Shown piece after piece: positions 28,876 through 37,484 of a DNA stretch of 64,000 nucleotides (the stretch's first letter is position 1; the number at the start of each line of letters is the position of its first letter). The notes beneath the pieces were generated by a model. That model did not search any database. It saw nothing but the letters and a program-made list of their open reading frames with translations, and was not told where the DNA came from. This DNA is from Sva-07 sp963743825 (lineage in GTDB: Bacteria > Actinomycetota > Acidimicrobiia > Acidimicrobiales > Ilumatobacteraceae): NCBI GenBank assembly GCA_963743825.1, contig CAVURC010000005.1, positions 62,001 to 126,000 of the forward strand, written 5' to 3'. Both the position numbers and the translations under genes were made by a program.

Positions 28876-30083
28876 CCCGCTTCACCGATCGCGTGACGCG
28901 AGACCTGCACCAGATCGCGGACCGCTCGACTCCATCGTCGACGGCCTGGGACTCGATCCGAACCCGGATCGACGAGCAGACCGACCAACCACCGACCATG
29001 GAGGTCATCATGCTCAGTCCCGACCGCAACGATCAACCCAAGCGAGGATGGATGCTGGCCGCTGCTGCGGTCGCCGGACTCGCACTCGTCGGAGGTCTCG
29101 TGTTCGCCACGACCCGCTCCGACGACACCGCACCGGCGGATACGCCGACGGCCACCCTTCCTGCGGAACCCGCACCCGACGCCGAGGTCGATCCCGACAC
29201 CGACGCCGTCGTGGCTCCCGCCCCGGACCCGACCACTGCGGCCGAGGTGGCGCCGGAACCGGTTCCGAGCCGGTGACGGTCACGGTGACCGGCACCTTCT
29301 CCACCGAGGATGTCGTTGCCACCACGGCCCCCAACAGCTCCGGGCTGATCGGCGATGCGGCGTGGCAGGCAACGACCGTGTACGAGGGCCAGATGGCCGG
29401 TACCGCTCCGGGGATCTGGCAGACGTGGGATCTGGGCGCGGGCGGCGAGCCGAGTGGAGGCGAGCTGCGTGTCGGCGAGCATGTCTTCACCGGCACGATC
29501 GAAGGCCTCGGGTCGGGAACGCTGACCTACACCGACGAGTGGCTCACCGTCGGTGACATCGCCAGCGGCAAGGCCGCGATCACCGGGGGGACCGGCGATT
29601 TCGAGGGCGCCTACGGCAGCGCAGTGCTCGATCCGGTGCCGGCAGCTCCCGGAGACTCGAGCGCCGGTACCTATTCCTGGGACATCACCGTGCCGCCGAA
29701 GGGGTCACTGGTGACCGTGACCGCCACGGGTACCGCAGTCTCCTCCGTCATCCTCGACAGCGAATCGGCGAACAGCTGGACCGGGACCGGCGGCTTCTCG
29801 GGTTCGATCGTCGGCCTCCCCCCGCCAGAGGATCGGGCCAGGGCTGGTCGCATCCCCTGCATGGCACGATCGGCACGTCGCGCTGGGTGTTCACCGGCAC
29901 GATCGACGGACTCGGCACCGGCACGATCACCTACGACCGGATCGGCTTCGACAGCGGCAACAACGCGACCTGGTTCGACGTCGTCGTCGACGGCACGGAT
30001 GACCTCGAAGGGATCACCGGAACGGGCAGGTCGCTGCGGACGGGTCGTACACCTACACGCTGACCGCTCCGGTGAATCAGTAA
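28872..30083 (+). pseudogene. Probable anti-sigma/sensor membrane protein with DUF3224-like repeats, about three frameshifts
   Basis: The first ~130 codons are intact: a cytoplasmic N-terminus (DRVTRDLHQIADRSTPSSTAWDSIRTRI), a membrane helix MLAAAAVAGLALVGGLVF near 61-78 and a Pro/Ala/Asp-rich spacer. The extracytoplasmic part continues in other frames from about 29262, 29830 and 30025, and ends ...YTYTLTAPVNQ at 30083. It holds two similar beta-barrel-like units: EHVFTGTIEGLGSGTLTYT...GGTGDFEGAYG and WVFTGTIDGLGTGTITYD...DDLEGITGTG. Both resemble DUF3224/allene-oxide-cyclase-like repeats. The coupling to the sigma gene and the topology suggest an anti-sigma factor whose outside domain senses something, but no classical zinc anti-sigma motif is visible. 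Shifts may be sequence errors. Confidence 0.65.
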
Positions 30084-30201
30084 CGAACGCGCGACACCCG
30101 ATGCGGTCCGAGCTCCGGCTCGGGCCGCATCGTCGCGTCCGAGCGAGCCGGAGTCGGCCGGGCGGCGGCTCGGCCGGGCGGGCACGGCTACGGTCGGCTC
30201 G

Positions 30202-31850
30202 ATGGAGACCCCGCGGCACGTCGTCGTCGTCCTGCTCGACTCGCTCAACCGGCACATGCTCGGGTCGTACGGCGGCACCGAGTTCGCCACGCCGAACCTC
30301 GACCGGTTCGCCGCCCGGTCGACGCAGTTCACGAACCACGTCACCGGGTCGCTGCCGTGCATGCCGGCGCGTCACGACATCCTCGTCGGCGCGCTCGACT
30401 TCCTCTGGAAGCCGTGGGGATCGATCGAGCTGTGGGAGGAGTCGATCACCGCGACACTGCGGCGAGCGGACGTGACGACGATGCTCGTGTCCGACCACCC
30501 GCACCTGTTCGAGACCGGCGGCGAGAACTACCACTCCGACTTCTCGGCGTGGGACTATCTCCGCGGCCACGAGGGTGACCCGTGGCGGACCTGTCCCGAC
30601 CCGTCGGCGTTCGGCGCGCCGACGATCACCAACGCCGCCGACGGCGGCTGGTTCCTGCGCGACCAGCTCGGCATCGCCGACCGCTCGTTCGGTCGGCGCC
30701 ACTACGACGACAGCCGCACGTGGTTCCGCGCCGAGGAGGACTTCCCCGGGCCGCGCACGATGGCCGCTGCGACGGCGTGGCTGCGGGATCAGTCACCGTC
30801 ACACGATCGGTGGATGCTGTTCGTCGACGAGTTCGACCCGCACGAACCGTTCGACACGCCCGAGCCGTGGGCGTCGATGTACGACGACGACGCCACTGTC
30901 GCCGGAGGAGCTCGCGACGGGCCGCCTCGTGTGGCCGCCGTACATCGTCGGCGGGACGACGACCGGCACGATCACCGAGGCCCAGGCCCGCCAGATCCGC
31001 AACAACTACGGCGCCAAGCTGTCGATGATCGATCACTGGTTCGGCAAGCTCCTCGATGAACTCGACGCTCAGGATCTGTGGGACACCACCGCCGTCATCG
31101 TGTGCACCGACCACGGCCACTACCTCGGCGACGAACGAGCGACCGGTGCGCCGGGCGACGACACCGTGGCCGACATCTGGGGCAAGCCGATGGTTCCCCA
31201 GTTCGAACCCCTCGGCCACACCCCGCTCATGATCCACTGGCCGCGGATTACATCACGGGTCAGACCCCTGATGTAATGCGGAGTCGATGCGCTCACGACG
31301 AACGTCGACATCAATGCGACGATCGCCGACATCTTCGGCGTCGAGGCCGGCGCATCGCACCCACGGCCGATCACTGCTCCCCCTGCTCGACGGCACGGCG
31401 ACGTCGATCCGCGACTGGGCGATCGGCGGCGTCTACGGCAACTGGGTGCAGGTGACCGACGGTCGCCGCAAGTACGCCCGCGCTCCGGTCGACGACAACT
31501 TCCCCCTGTCGATGTGGTCGAACCGGTGGTCGACGATGCCGGTCCACAAGGGCCTCGAGGACTACATGCGTTTCCCGAACCCCGACCGGCGCGCAACACT
31601 CGACTTCATGCCCGGCTCCGACGTGCCGGTGATCCGCCAACCGTTCGAATCCGGCGACGTGCTCCCGTTCTGGGCCGGCGGGGCCCGCAATGTCGGGCGT
31701 CACCACTTGTACGACCTCGACGTCGATCCCGACGAACGTGAGAACCGTCGTGGCGAATCCACCGAAGCCGAGATGGTCGATCTCCTGCGGACGGCGCTCA
31801 TCGAGGTCGAGGCGCCTGAGGATCAACTCAGACGACTCGACCTCGTGTGA
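30202..31850 (+). pseudogene. Sulfatase, interrupted by a palindromic element and two frameshifts
   Basis: Alkaline-phosphatase-superfamily sulfatase. The N-terminus VVVVLLDSLNRHMLGSYGG binds metal, and the nucleophile region is GSLPCMPARHD, where C-x-P/A-x-R is the formylglycine site (cysteine type). The second half has VIVCTDHGHYLGDE, GHTPLMIHWP, and a C-terminal LYDLDVDPDERENRRGE typical of sulfatases. The frame shifts near 30895 and again near 31365. Between HWP and GVDALTTNVDINATIAD, 36 bp are inserted that contain palindrome copy 5 and an in-frame TAA (31274-31276). Without that insert the two halves join in frame. The shifts may be errors, but the insert looks real, so this copy is probably inactive. 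Confidence 0.8.
31247..31277. repeat. Family A palindrome, copy 5, inserted inside the sulfatase gene
   Basis: 9-bp perfect arms ATTACATCA / TGATGTAAT around CGGGTCAGACCCC. It is flanked by the direct repeat GCGGA (31243-31247 and 31278-31282), which could be a target-site duplication. It lies within coding sequence and brings an in-frame TAA. The arm sequence is close to that of copies 1-3. Confidence 0.92.
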
Positions 31851-31856
31851 GACGGA

Positions 31857-33314
31857 TCAGGTCGCCTCGGGGTCCTGCACGATCACCGCGGTGGCCATGC
31901 CGAACAGGCCCGTTTCGCTCTCGACGTGGGTGAGGATGTGGCAGTGCCAGACCCACACACCGGGGACGGTGCCCTGGAACATCACCGAGTACCGCTCGCC
32001 GGGAGCGATGTTGATGGTGTCGGCCCAGTACGGCTGGTCCAGCGGGATGCCGTCCTTGGCGTACACCAGCTGCGGGAAGCCGTGCAGGTGCATGGGGTGC
32101 GCCGTCAAACCCTCGTTGAAGTAGTGCACCGCCGCCCACTGTCCCGTCTCCAACACCATCGGCTCCGTCGCGGGGAAGCTCTTGCCGTTCAACGTCAGGC
32201 CGATGACGCCGGCGTCGTTCAACACCATCGGAATCTCCACGGTCGGAACCACGTCCTCGGGGATGGTGATCCCAGAGATCGTTTGGCCGTAGGGGATGGG
32301 ATTGTCGCCCACCAGGAAGGCACCGAACATGCCGTTGGGCACGGAGATCTGGCTGTGCATGTGGGCGTGGTACATGGCGATCGTCGGCGTGTCGACCGTG
32401 AACTCGTAGGTGAACGACTCACCGCTGGACACCGGCTCCTGGGTGTACGGCGAGACGCCGTCCTGGTCGTTCGGGATCGTCAGGCCGTGCCAGTGGATGT
32501 CGGAACCGAGCGGCGTGTCGTTGTGGAAGATGACCTTCACCTTGTCGCCGACATCGGTCTTGAGCACCGGGCCCGGGACCTGGCCGTTGTACGCCCACGC
32601 ATCGACGATCTCACCCGGACGCACTTCCCACTTGATGATCGACGCGGTGAGCTCGAACTCCTTGGTGCCGTCGGCGAGGATCTTCGGCTCGAGGATCTGG
32701 TTCCCGCGAACGTCCTGCTCGACCGGGAAGGCCTTCATCGAGTCCATCATGATCTTGTCCATCGCCTCGGCGTCGTACGCGTTGGGGTCGTGACCGCGTG
32801 CCGTGCACGCCGCCGGCACGCGGCCTCGCCGGTCGACTCCGGACTCCCGATGATGAGCGTGGATGTCCATGCCGGAATCCCGGTGACCGGGAACGCTGCA
32901 GAACAGGGTGTAGTTGCCTGCGTCGAGCGTCCCGAGGGCCAGCTCGGCCGAGTCGCCGGCGTTGAGCAGCGGCGTCTCGGTACCGATCTCCTCGACCACG
33001 ATGTTGTGCTGTTGCGTGCCGGCGTTGGTGACCGACAGGTTCACGTCACCCGACTCGGCGGTGAGCGTGCCGTCGATCGCGAACTCCGACAGCGTCACGT
33101 CGATGGTCGACGACGCGGCCCCTCCGGCACTCGCGCCGGCGTCGCCGCCGTCGTCATCGAGCAGACCGATGACACCGATCACCAGCAGCGATGCCACCAG
33201 TGCGATCAGCAGGGCCGTCATCCCGAAGAAGATCAAGCTGCCGAGCGTGCGACCGCCGTCGGACTGCTCTGGTTCGGGGGAGCGCGGGGGCGCGGGCTTT
33301 TCGATGACGGTCAC
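31857..33314 (-). CDS. Membrane-anchored multicopper oxidase with N-terminal cupredoxin domain
   Basis: 485 residues. An N-terminal membrane anchor (IFFGMTALLIALVASLLVIGVIGLL, ~28-52) is followed by a cupredoxin-like domain (VTNAGTQQHNIVVEE...YTLFCSVPGHRDSGM) and a two-domain oxidase. Copper motifs are DIHWHGL, YHAHMHS, HPMHLHGF and WHCHILTHVESETGLFGM, so type 1 and type 2/3 ligands are all present. Between GHRDSGM and GHDPNAYD (about 32800-32875) the in-frame sequence is odd. An alternative frame there gives STLIIGSPESTGEAA, so two or more shifts that cancel each other probably lie here. GTG 33314 is used; the nearby ATG runs straight into a stop. It is similar to copper oxidases and nitrite reductases. 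Confidence 0.85.
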   Translation of the reverse strand: MTVIEKPAPPRSPEPEQSDGGRTLGSLIFFGMTALLIALVASLLVIGVIGLLDDDGGDAGASAGGAASSTIDVTLSEFAIDGTLTAESGDVNLSVTNAGTQQHNIVVEEIGTETPLLNAGDSAELALGTLDAGNYTLFCSVPGHRDSGMDIHAHHRESGVDRRGRVPAACTARGHDPNAYDAEAMDKIMMDSMKAFPVEQDVRGNQILEPKILADGTKEFELTASIIKWEVRPGEIVDAWAYNGQVPGPVLKTDVGDKVKVIFHNDTPLGSDIHWHGLTIPNDQDGVSPYTQEPVSSGESFTYEFTVDTPTIAMYHAHMHSQISVPNGMFGAFLVGDNPIPYGQTISGITIPEDVVPTVEIPMVLNDAGVIGLTLNGKSFPATEPMVLETGQWAAVHYFNEGLTAHPMHLHGFPQLVYAKDGIPLDQPYWADTINIAPGERYSVMFQGTVPGVWVWHCHILTHVESETGLFGMATAVIVQDPEAT

Positions 33315-33435
33315 GTCATGGTCTCCATTCGTGGTGAAAGTGGTCTGCAGCCTCGCACGGCAGACGACGAGACCCTAGGGACCATCGTCCCTTTCGTGCC
33401 AATCGCGGAACTTGCCGCCCACTACGGTCGACGCC

Positions 33436-34293
33436 ATGCACATCGGTGTCGAAATCTTCCCGACCGACCAGACGATCGGCGCGATCGAACTCGCCCGCGA
33501 GGTCGAGGCCCACGGATACGAGTCGCTCTGGTTCCCGGAGCACTCCCACATTCCCACGAGCCGGGCCACGCCGTGGGGCGGCCGCGACGGGGCCCCACCG
33601 CTTCCCGAGTTCTACTGGCGCACGTTCGACCCGTTCGTGGCACTCGGCGCCTGCGCCGCCGTCACCACCACGTTGAAGCTCGGAACCGGCATCTGCCTCG
33701 TCGCCCAGCGCGACCCGATCCACACCGCCAAGGAGGTGGCCAGCGTCGACGCACTGTCGGACGGTCGGTTCCTGTTCGGCGTCGGGTACGGCTGGAACAA
33801 GGAGGAGATGGCCCAGCACGGCACCGCCTACACCGAACGGCGAGCGATCCTGCGCGAGAACATCCTCGCCATGAAGCAACTGTGGACCAACGACGTGGCG
33901 TCGTTCGACGGCGAGCACGTGTCGATCGAGCCGAGCTGGTCGTGGCCGAAGCCCGCCCAGACTCCGCACCCGCCGATCATCCTCGGCGGGGATGCCGGCC
34001 CCCGGACGGCTGCCGACATCGCCGAGTTCTGTGACGGATGGATGCCGATCGGCGGACGCCACGCGGTCGACAAGTTCAGCGAGGTGGTCACGGCATGCGA
34101 GCGGATCGGACGTGACCCGGCCACGATCGAACTCGGCGTGTTCGGTGCGCCACCGGACGAATCGAAGCTCGCCGAGTTGGCAGACAAGGGGGTGCGGCGT
34201 GCCGTGTTCGGTCTGCCGCAAGGCCCCCGCGACGAGGTGCTCGCGGCGTTGGAGGCCATGGCACCGCTCGTCGAGGCGATGCGGACGGCCTGA
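33436..34293 (+). CDS. LLM-class F420-dependent oxidoreductase (TIGR03619-like)
   Basis: 285 residues with the luciferase-like barrel: AREVEAHGYESLWFPEHSHIPTSR, LKLGTGICLVAQRDPIHTAKEVASVDALSDGRFLFGVGYGWNKEE and PPIILGGDAGPRTAADIAEFCDGWMPIG. These segments are characteristic of the TIGR03619 group of actinobacterial F420 enzymes. The substrate is unknown. ATG 33436 starts at the first beta strand. It is divergent from the multicopper oxidase gene, 121 bp away. Confidence 0.87.
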   Translation: MHIGVEIFPTDQTIGAIELAREVEAHGYESLWFPEHSHIPTSRATPWGGRDGAPPLPEFYWRTFDPFVALGACAAVTTTLKLGTGICLVAQRDPIHTAKEVASVDALSDGRFLFGVGYGWNKEEMAQHGTAYTERRAILRENILAMKQLWTNDVASFDGEHVSIEPSWSWPKPAQTPHPPIILGGDAGPRTAADIAEFCDGWMPIGGRHAVDKFSEVVTACERIGRDPATIELGVFGAPPDESKLAELADKGVRRAVFGLPQGPRDEVLAALEAMAPLVEAMRTA

Positions 34294-34358
34294 GAGCCGT
34301 CACGAACAGCTGACGTTCTCGAAACATCGCCGACACGTCCGGCGATCAGGATGTGGTC

Positions 34359-34736
34359 ATGGAAGCGGCACCGCATCTCGTGATCGCCGTCGATCACCCG
34401 AGCCTCGATGGTGCGCTCCAGACGTTCCTCGACGAGTTGCGAGCAGAAGTGGGTTGTTCAGGACGCGGTCCGGCTGCCGCCCGCACTCCGTCGCCCGAGC
34501 TGATCGATCGGCTCGGAGCGCCCAGGACGATGCGTCTCGGCGTGATCTCCGGCGGTCGCCTCGTTGCGGTTGCGGCGGTGAGCAACGACGGTTCGGTCGC
34601 ACTGGCGGTCGTTCGTGATCACCGTCGGCGCGGCATCGCCAACGAATTGATGGAGGTCGTGAGCGCTCGAGCGAGCGCCATCGGCTACCCCCCGCTCCAT
34701 CGGTACACGGCGCCGAACGTGAGATTGGCCGGGTGA
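34359..34736 (+). CDS. Putative GNAT acetyltransferase-like protein
   Basis: 125 residues. The only recognisable segment is RLVAVAAVSNDGSVALAVVRDHRRRGIANELMEVV (about 70-105), whose RRRGIA resembles the acetyl-CoA pyrophosphate-binding loop (Q/R-x-x-G-x-G/A) of GNAT enzymes. The fold looks truncated at its C-terminus compared with a normal GNAT domain. ATG 34359 is chosen over a GTG two codons earlier. A weak call. Confidence 0.5.
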   Translation: MEAAPHLVIAVDHPSLDGALQTFLDELRAEVGCSGRGPAAARTPSPELIDRLGAPRTMRLGVISGGRLVAVAAVSNDGSVALAVVRDHRRRGIANELMEVVSARASAIGYPPLHRYTAPNVRLAG

Positions 34737-34914
34737 TCGTTACCGACTGACCCTCCCTGCGAATTCCGACTGCATCCGTCGTGCGCTGACGGCGAGCCCG
34801 ACCCCCCTCCGGTGCCTCGATCCGCGGACGATCGACATGCGACGGCGGCCTCACCGATCCCCCCTCCGGTGAGGCCGCCGTCGCGTCTGCTCGTCGACGA
34901 ATATTCGAATGTTG

Positions 34915-34926
34915 TTGTGATCACAA
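34915..34926. promoter_or_regulatory. Operator-like palindrome 1 upstream of yceI-family gene
   Basis: A perfect 12-bp palindrome TTGTGATCACAA (14 bp with flanking G/C) in an AT-rich island. Its left half coincides with a good -35 hexamer (TTGTGA, 34915-34920). A sister palindrome TTGTCATGACAA lies 31 bp downstream centre to centre (three helical turns). The pattern TTGTNATNACAA suggests a dimeric MarR-type repressor, by analogy only. Confidence 0.7.
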
Positions 34927-34943
34927 CTATTGCTGGTTATATT
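34915..34943 (+). promoter_or_regulatory. Promoter of the YceI-family gene
   Basis: -35 TTGTGA (34915-34920), 17-bp spacer, -10 TATATT (34938-34943). The expected transcription start would be about 34950, directly at or one base before the ATG at 34951, so the message is probably leaderless; no ribosome-binding site is seen. Confidence 0.65.
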
Positions 34944-34945
34944 AG

Positions 34946-34957
34946 TTGTCATGACAA
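34946..34957. promoter_or_regulatory. Operator-like palindrome 2 spanning the start codon
   Basis: A perfect 12-bp palindrome TTGTCATGACAA whose central ATG (34951-34953) is the start codon of the YceI-family gene. It shares the TTGTNATNACAA pattern with palindrome 1. Binding here would block transcription initiation and, in a leaderless message, overlaps the translation start. Confidence 0.7.
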
Positions 34958-35512
34958 ACATCCTCTCCACCACCACACTCCCCTTGGCCGCCGGCACCTG
35001 GACGGCCGACCCCTCGCACACGACCGTCGGGTTCGTCGTACGTCACCTCGGACTCTCGAAGGTCCGCGGTCGCTTCGACGGCGTCAGCGCACAGCTCGTC
35101 GTCGGCCACGACCTCGAGTCGAGCTCGGTGAACGCCGAGATCGAGCTGGGCACGGTCAAGACCGGCAACGCCGACCGCGACGCACACCTCGCCTCGTCCG
35201 ACTTCTTCAACGCCGAGCTGAACCCGACGATGACCTTCGTGTCGACGGGCATCAGCGGCGACGACGAGGAGTTCACACTCGCCGGCGACCTCACGATCAA
35301 CGGCATCACCAAGCCGGTCGAACTCGACGTCGAGTTCTTCGGCACCTCGGTCTTTCCGATGGATCAGTCGACACGGGCCGGCTTCAGCGCCACCGGGTCG
35401 ATTTCACGCAAGGACTTCGGCATCGACGTTCGACGTGCCCCTCGGCGGCGACAAGGTGATGATCGCCGACAAGGTCGCCCTCGAGCTCGACGTCCAGCTC
35501 ATCGCTCCCTGA
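34951..35512 (+). CDS. YceI family lipocalin-like protein, one apparent frameshift near the end
   Basis: About 186 residues. YceI signatures: AGTWTADPSHTTVGFVVRHLGLSKVRGRFDGVSAQL, SSVNAEIELGTVKTGNADRDAHLASSDFFNAELNPTMTFVSTG, and LAGDLTINGITKPVELDVEFFG. These small beta-barrels bind polyisoprenoids or amphiphiles and are often stress induced; no signal peptide is present here. The frame shifts near 35430 (FGIDV, then DVPLGGDKVMIADKVALELDVQLIAP), which one extra T would explain. It is preceded by a strong AT-rich promoter with twin palindromes, and is followed 9 bp later by a family C palindrome. Confidence 0.88.
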
Positions 35513-35521
35513 CCCCGAGCA

Positions 35522-35581
35522 AACCCCGAAATGTGCGGGGATTCGTGCACCGGGTGCACGAATCCCCGCATTTTTCGGGTT
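35522..35581. repeat. Family C intergenic palindrome, copy 2
   Basis: A 60-bp inverted repeat, almost perfect: AACCCCGAAATGTGCGGGGA on the left, matching right arm TCCCCGCATTTTTCGGGTT, and a centre GTGCACCGGGTGCAC. It lies between two convergent stops (35512 and 35592). On either strand it makes a strong hairpin with a short T-rich stretch, so a bidirectional terminator is likely. Confidence 0.92.
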
Positions 35582-35591
35582 GTGGGGACGT

Positions 35592-36119
35592 TCAGAGGAT
35601 GGACATGCCGTACATCTCGCCGAGCGGGTCGGCGATGAGTTCCAGGCGTTCGCCGTCGGGGCCGAGGAAGTAGATCGAGGTCTCACCCTCGAGGTGCACC
35701 GGTACGCCGGCGGCCTGGAGCTTGTCCTTGATCCGTTCCCAGTTACCACGCTCCATCGAGATCGCCAGATGGTGGTGGCCACCGAGCACCTCGGCGTACT
35801 CCCCGAGACCCAGTCCGGGGAAGTCGAAGAAGGCGAGGGCGTTGCCGTTGCCGATGTCGAAGAAGAAGTGGGTCGAGCCGACGTAGTCGCGGTTCTGGAA
35901 CAGTTCGGTCAACGGGAACTCCAGCAGGCCCTGATAGAAGTCGATCGTTCGCTCGACGTCGGAGGAGATCAGCGCCTGGTGATGCACTCCACGCGCCGAC
36001 GATGGCGGCCGCTGGCCGACTGCGAGGATGTACTTGGCCCGCATGCGTGCCCACTCGTCGTCACGATCCGGATGATCACCGTCGCGCTCGGTTCCGAAGT
36101 GGAGGTCGTTGCTTGCCAT
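35592..36119 (-). CDS. VOC (glyoxalase/dioxygenase fold) family protein
   Basis: 175 residues. The vicinal-oxygen-chelate modules are seen in ARGVHHQALISSDVERTIDFYQGLLEFPLTEL and HHHLAISMERGNWERIKDKLQAAGVPVHLEGETSIYFLGPDGERLELI. Metal ligands are probably the first HH, a histidine in GGHHHLAI and the glutamate of RLELI. The first ~38 residues are a charged tail without homology. The reaction is unknown; lactoylglutathione lyase or extradiol dioxygenase activity cannot be chosen from sequence alone. Confidence 0.82.
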   Translation of the reverse strand: MASNDLHFGTERDGDHPDRDDEWARMRAKYILAVGQRPPSSARGVHHQALISSDVERTIDFYQGLLEFPLTELFQNRDYVGSTHFFFDIGNGNALAFFDFPGLGLGEYAEVLGGHHHLAISMERGNWERIKDKLQAAGVPVHLEGETSIYFLGPDGERLELIADPLGEMYGMSIL

Positions 36120-36149
36120 CGCAACAGTCTGCCACGTCGTTGGACCGGC

Positions 36150-36794
36150 TCAACCGACGGGCGACGCGGACGCGGCGTACGCCAGCGACCGCTCACTCGT
36201 CTGCGCAACCGCGCCGTGGACGATCCGCTGGCCGACGGCGACCGCTGGACCGATCGTCAACGCGAGCAGGATCGTGCCGAGCCCGACCGGACCGCCGAGC
36301 GCCACACCGACGGCGAGCCACGACAACTCGATCGCCATACGGACGCGAGGCTCGGGCCGCCCGCTGCGGTCGGACGCTGCTGACGCGAGAAGTTCACCCG
36401 ATCCTGCGCCGAGCCGCGACACGATCAACGCACCCGCGCCGAGCCCGATCGCGATGATGGCGAGGAGATGAATGCCGATTCGCACGGCCAGCGCGTCGGG
36501 CACACCAACGGTCTCGAGCATCGTGGCGGTGGCCTGCATCACCGCGCCGACGATCACGGGCGAGATGAGCGTGCCGGGACCCGGTCGTCGCCCGAGCAGC
36601 CACGACAGCACGATCATCGACCCCACCACGAGCCAGACGGTGGGCCCGAGCGGAAGTCCGGAGTGAACACGAACCGCACCGATGAACACATCGAGCGGAC
36701 CAGGTCCGAGCCCGTTCCACAGCGTGACCGCTACCGCGACGGCGATCGTGAACGAACCGGCGACGAGCAGCGCGACGCGAACCGAGAAGCGCAT
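36150..36794 (-). CDS. YczE/YitT-like integral membrane protein
   Basis: 214 residues with five or six hydrophobic helices. The early motif LWNGLGPGPLDVFIGAVRVHSGLPLGPTVWLVVGSMIVLSWLLGRRPGPGTLI matches the YczE/YyaS/YitT family, which is widespread in Firmicutes and actinobacteria and poorly understood. It lies 30 bp from the 5' end of the VOC gene and on the same strand, so co-transcription is possible. The 222 bp upstream (36795-37016) show no gene. Confidence 0.75.
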   Translation of the reverse strand: MRFSVRVALLVAGSFTIAVAVAVTLWNGLGPGPLDVFIGAVRVHSGLPLGPTVWLVVGSMIVLSWLLGRRPGPGTLISPVIVGAVMQATATMLETVGVPDALAVRIGIHLLAIIAIGLGAGALIVSRLGAGSGELLASAASDRSGRPEPRVRMAIELSWLAVGVALGGPVGLGTILLALTIGPAVAVGQRIVHGAVAQTSERSLAYAASASPVG

Positions 36795-37016
36795 CGACCG
36801 AGTCGATGGCGCCCCCGCGAGGACGCACTGCGATCGCCCGTACTCTCGACCACGCAGGACGCTGCAACGAATCCGGGCGCGTCAGCTCGCTCGCGTCGGC
36901 ACGCGGCGGATCGATGACGGCGGAACTCACGTGAGCAGTATCGGCCCGTGGCAACACTTCTCCAGTGGCCATCGAGGTGTCGTCCGGCACAGTCGGCACG
37001 CAGCCGCGCTCGCAGG

Positions 37017-37484
37017 TCAATCGGAGCGGACGGTCGGCGACGCCTGGTGCGCGAGGTGACGGCGCAGCGCCTCGAACGCGACGAGATAGCTGTCGGCGCC
37101 GAAACCCGCCACCACACCGAGACACACCGCGCTCACGACCGATTCGTGGCGGAACTCCTCGCGGGCATGCACGTTCGACAGGTGGGTCTCGACGACCGGG
37201 ACCGAGATCGATGCAATCGCATCCCGAAGCGCGATGCTGTAGTGCGTGAAGGCGCCGGGATTGAAGATCACGCCATTGGCGCGGGTGCGCGCCTCCTGCA
37301 GCGCGTCGATCAGTGCGCCCTCACTGTTCGACTGGATGTCGTAGATCTCGACGCCGTGTTCGGACGCCACGGTTCGGATCTCGGCGAGGATCGACTCGAG
37401 TGTGGCTGTTCCGTACACGTCGGTCTCGCGGGTGCCGAGCAGATTCAGGTTCGGGCCGTTGAGCACCAGGATTCGACAGGACAT
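37017..37484 (-). CDS. aroQ: Type II 3-dehydroquinate dehydratase
   Basis: Shikimate-pathway enzyme, 155 residues, soluble dodecamer by family. It opens with LVLNGPNLNLLGTRE. The active-site residues fall at the same numbers as I recall for the M. tuberculosis enzyme: R19, Y24 (DVYG), N75 and H81 (NPGAFTHYS), H101, R108 and R112 (HLSNVHAREEFRH). ATG 37484 begins 6 residues before the first motif. A long upstream extension of the frame is spurious. The 201 bp to the divergent EAL-HDOD gene hold no other gene. Confidence 0.95.
   Translation of the reverse strand: MSCRILVLNGPNLNLLGTRETDVYGTATLESILAEIRTVASEHGVEIYDIQSNSEGALIDALQEARTRANGVIFNPGAFTHYSIALRDAIASISVPVVETHLSNVHAREEFRHESVVSAVCLGVVAGFGADSYLVAFEALRRHLAHQASPTVRSD

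Noticed and set aside
31201..31215. GTTCGAACCCC considered as a tRNA T-arm
   Set aside because: It codes for QFEPLG in the sulfatase, and no acceptor stem or anticodon arm can be drawn around it.
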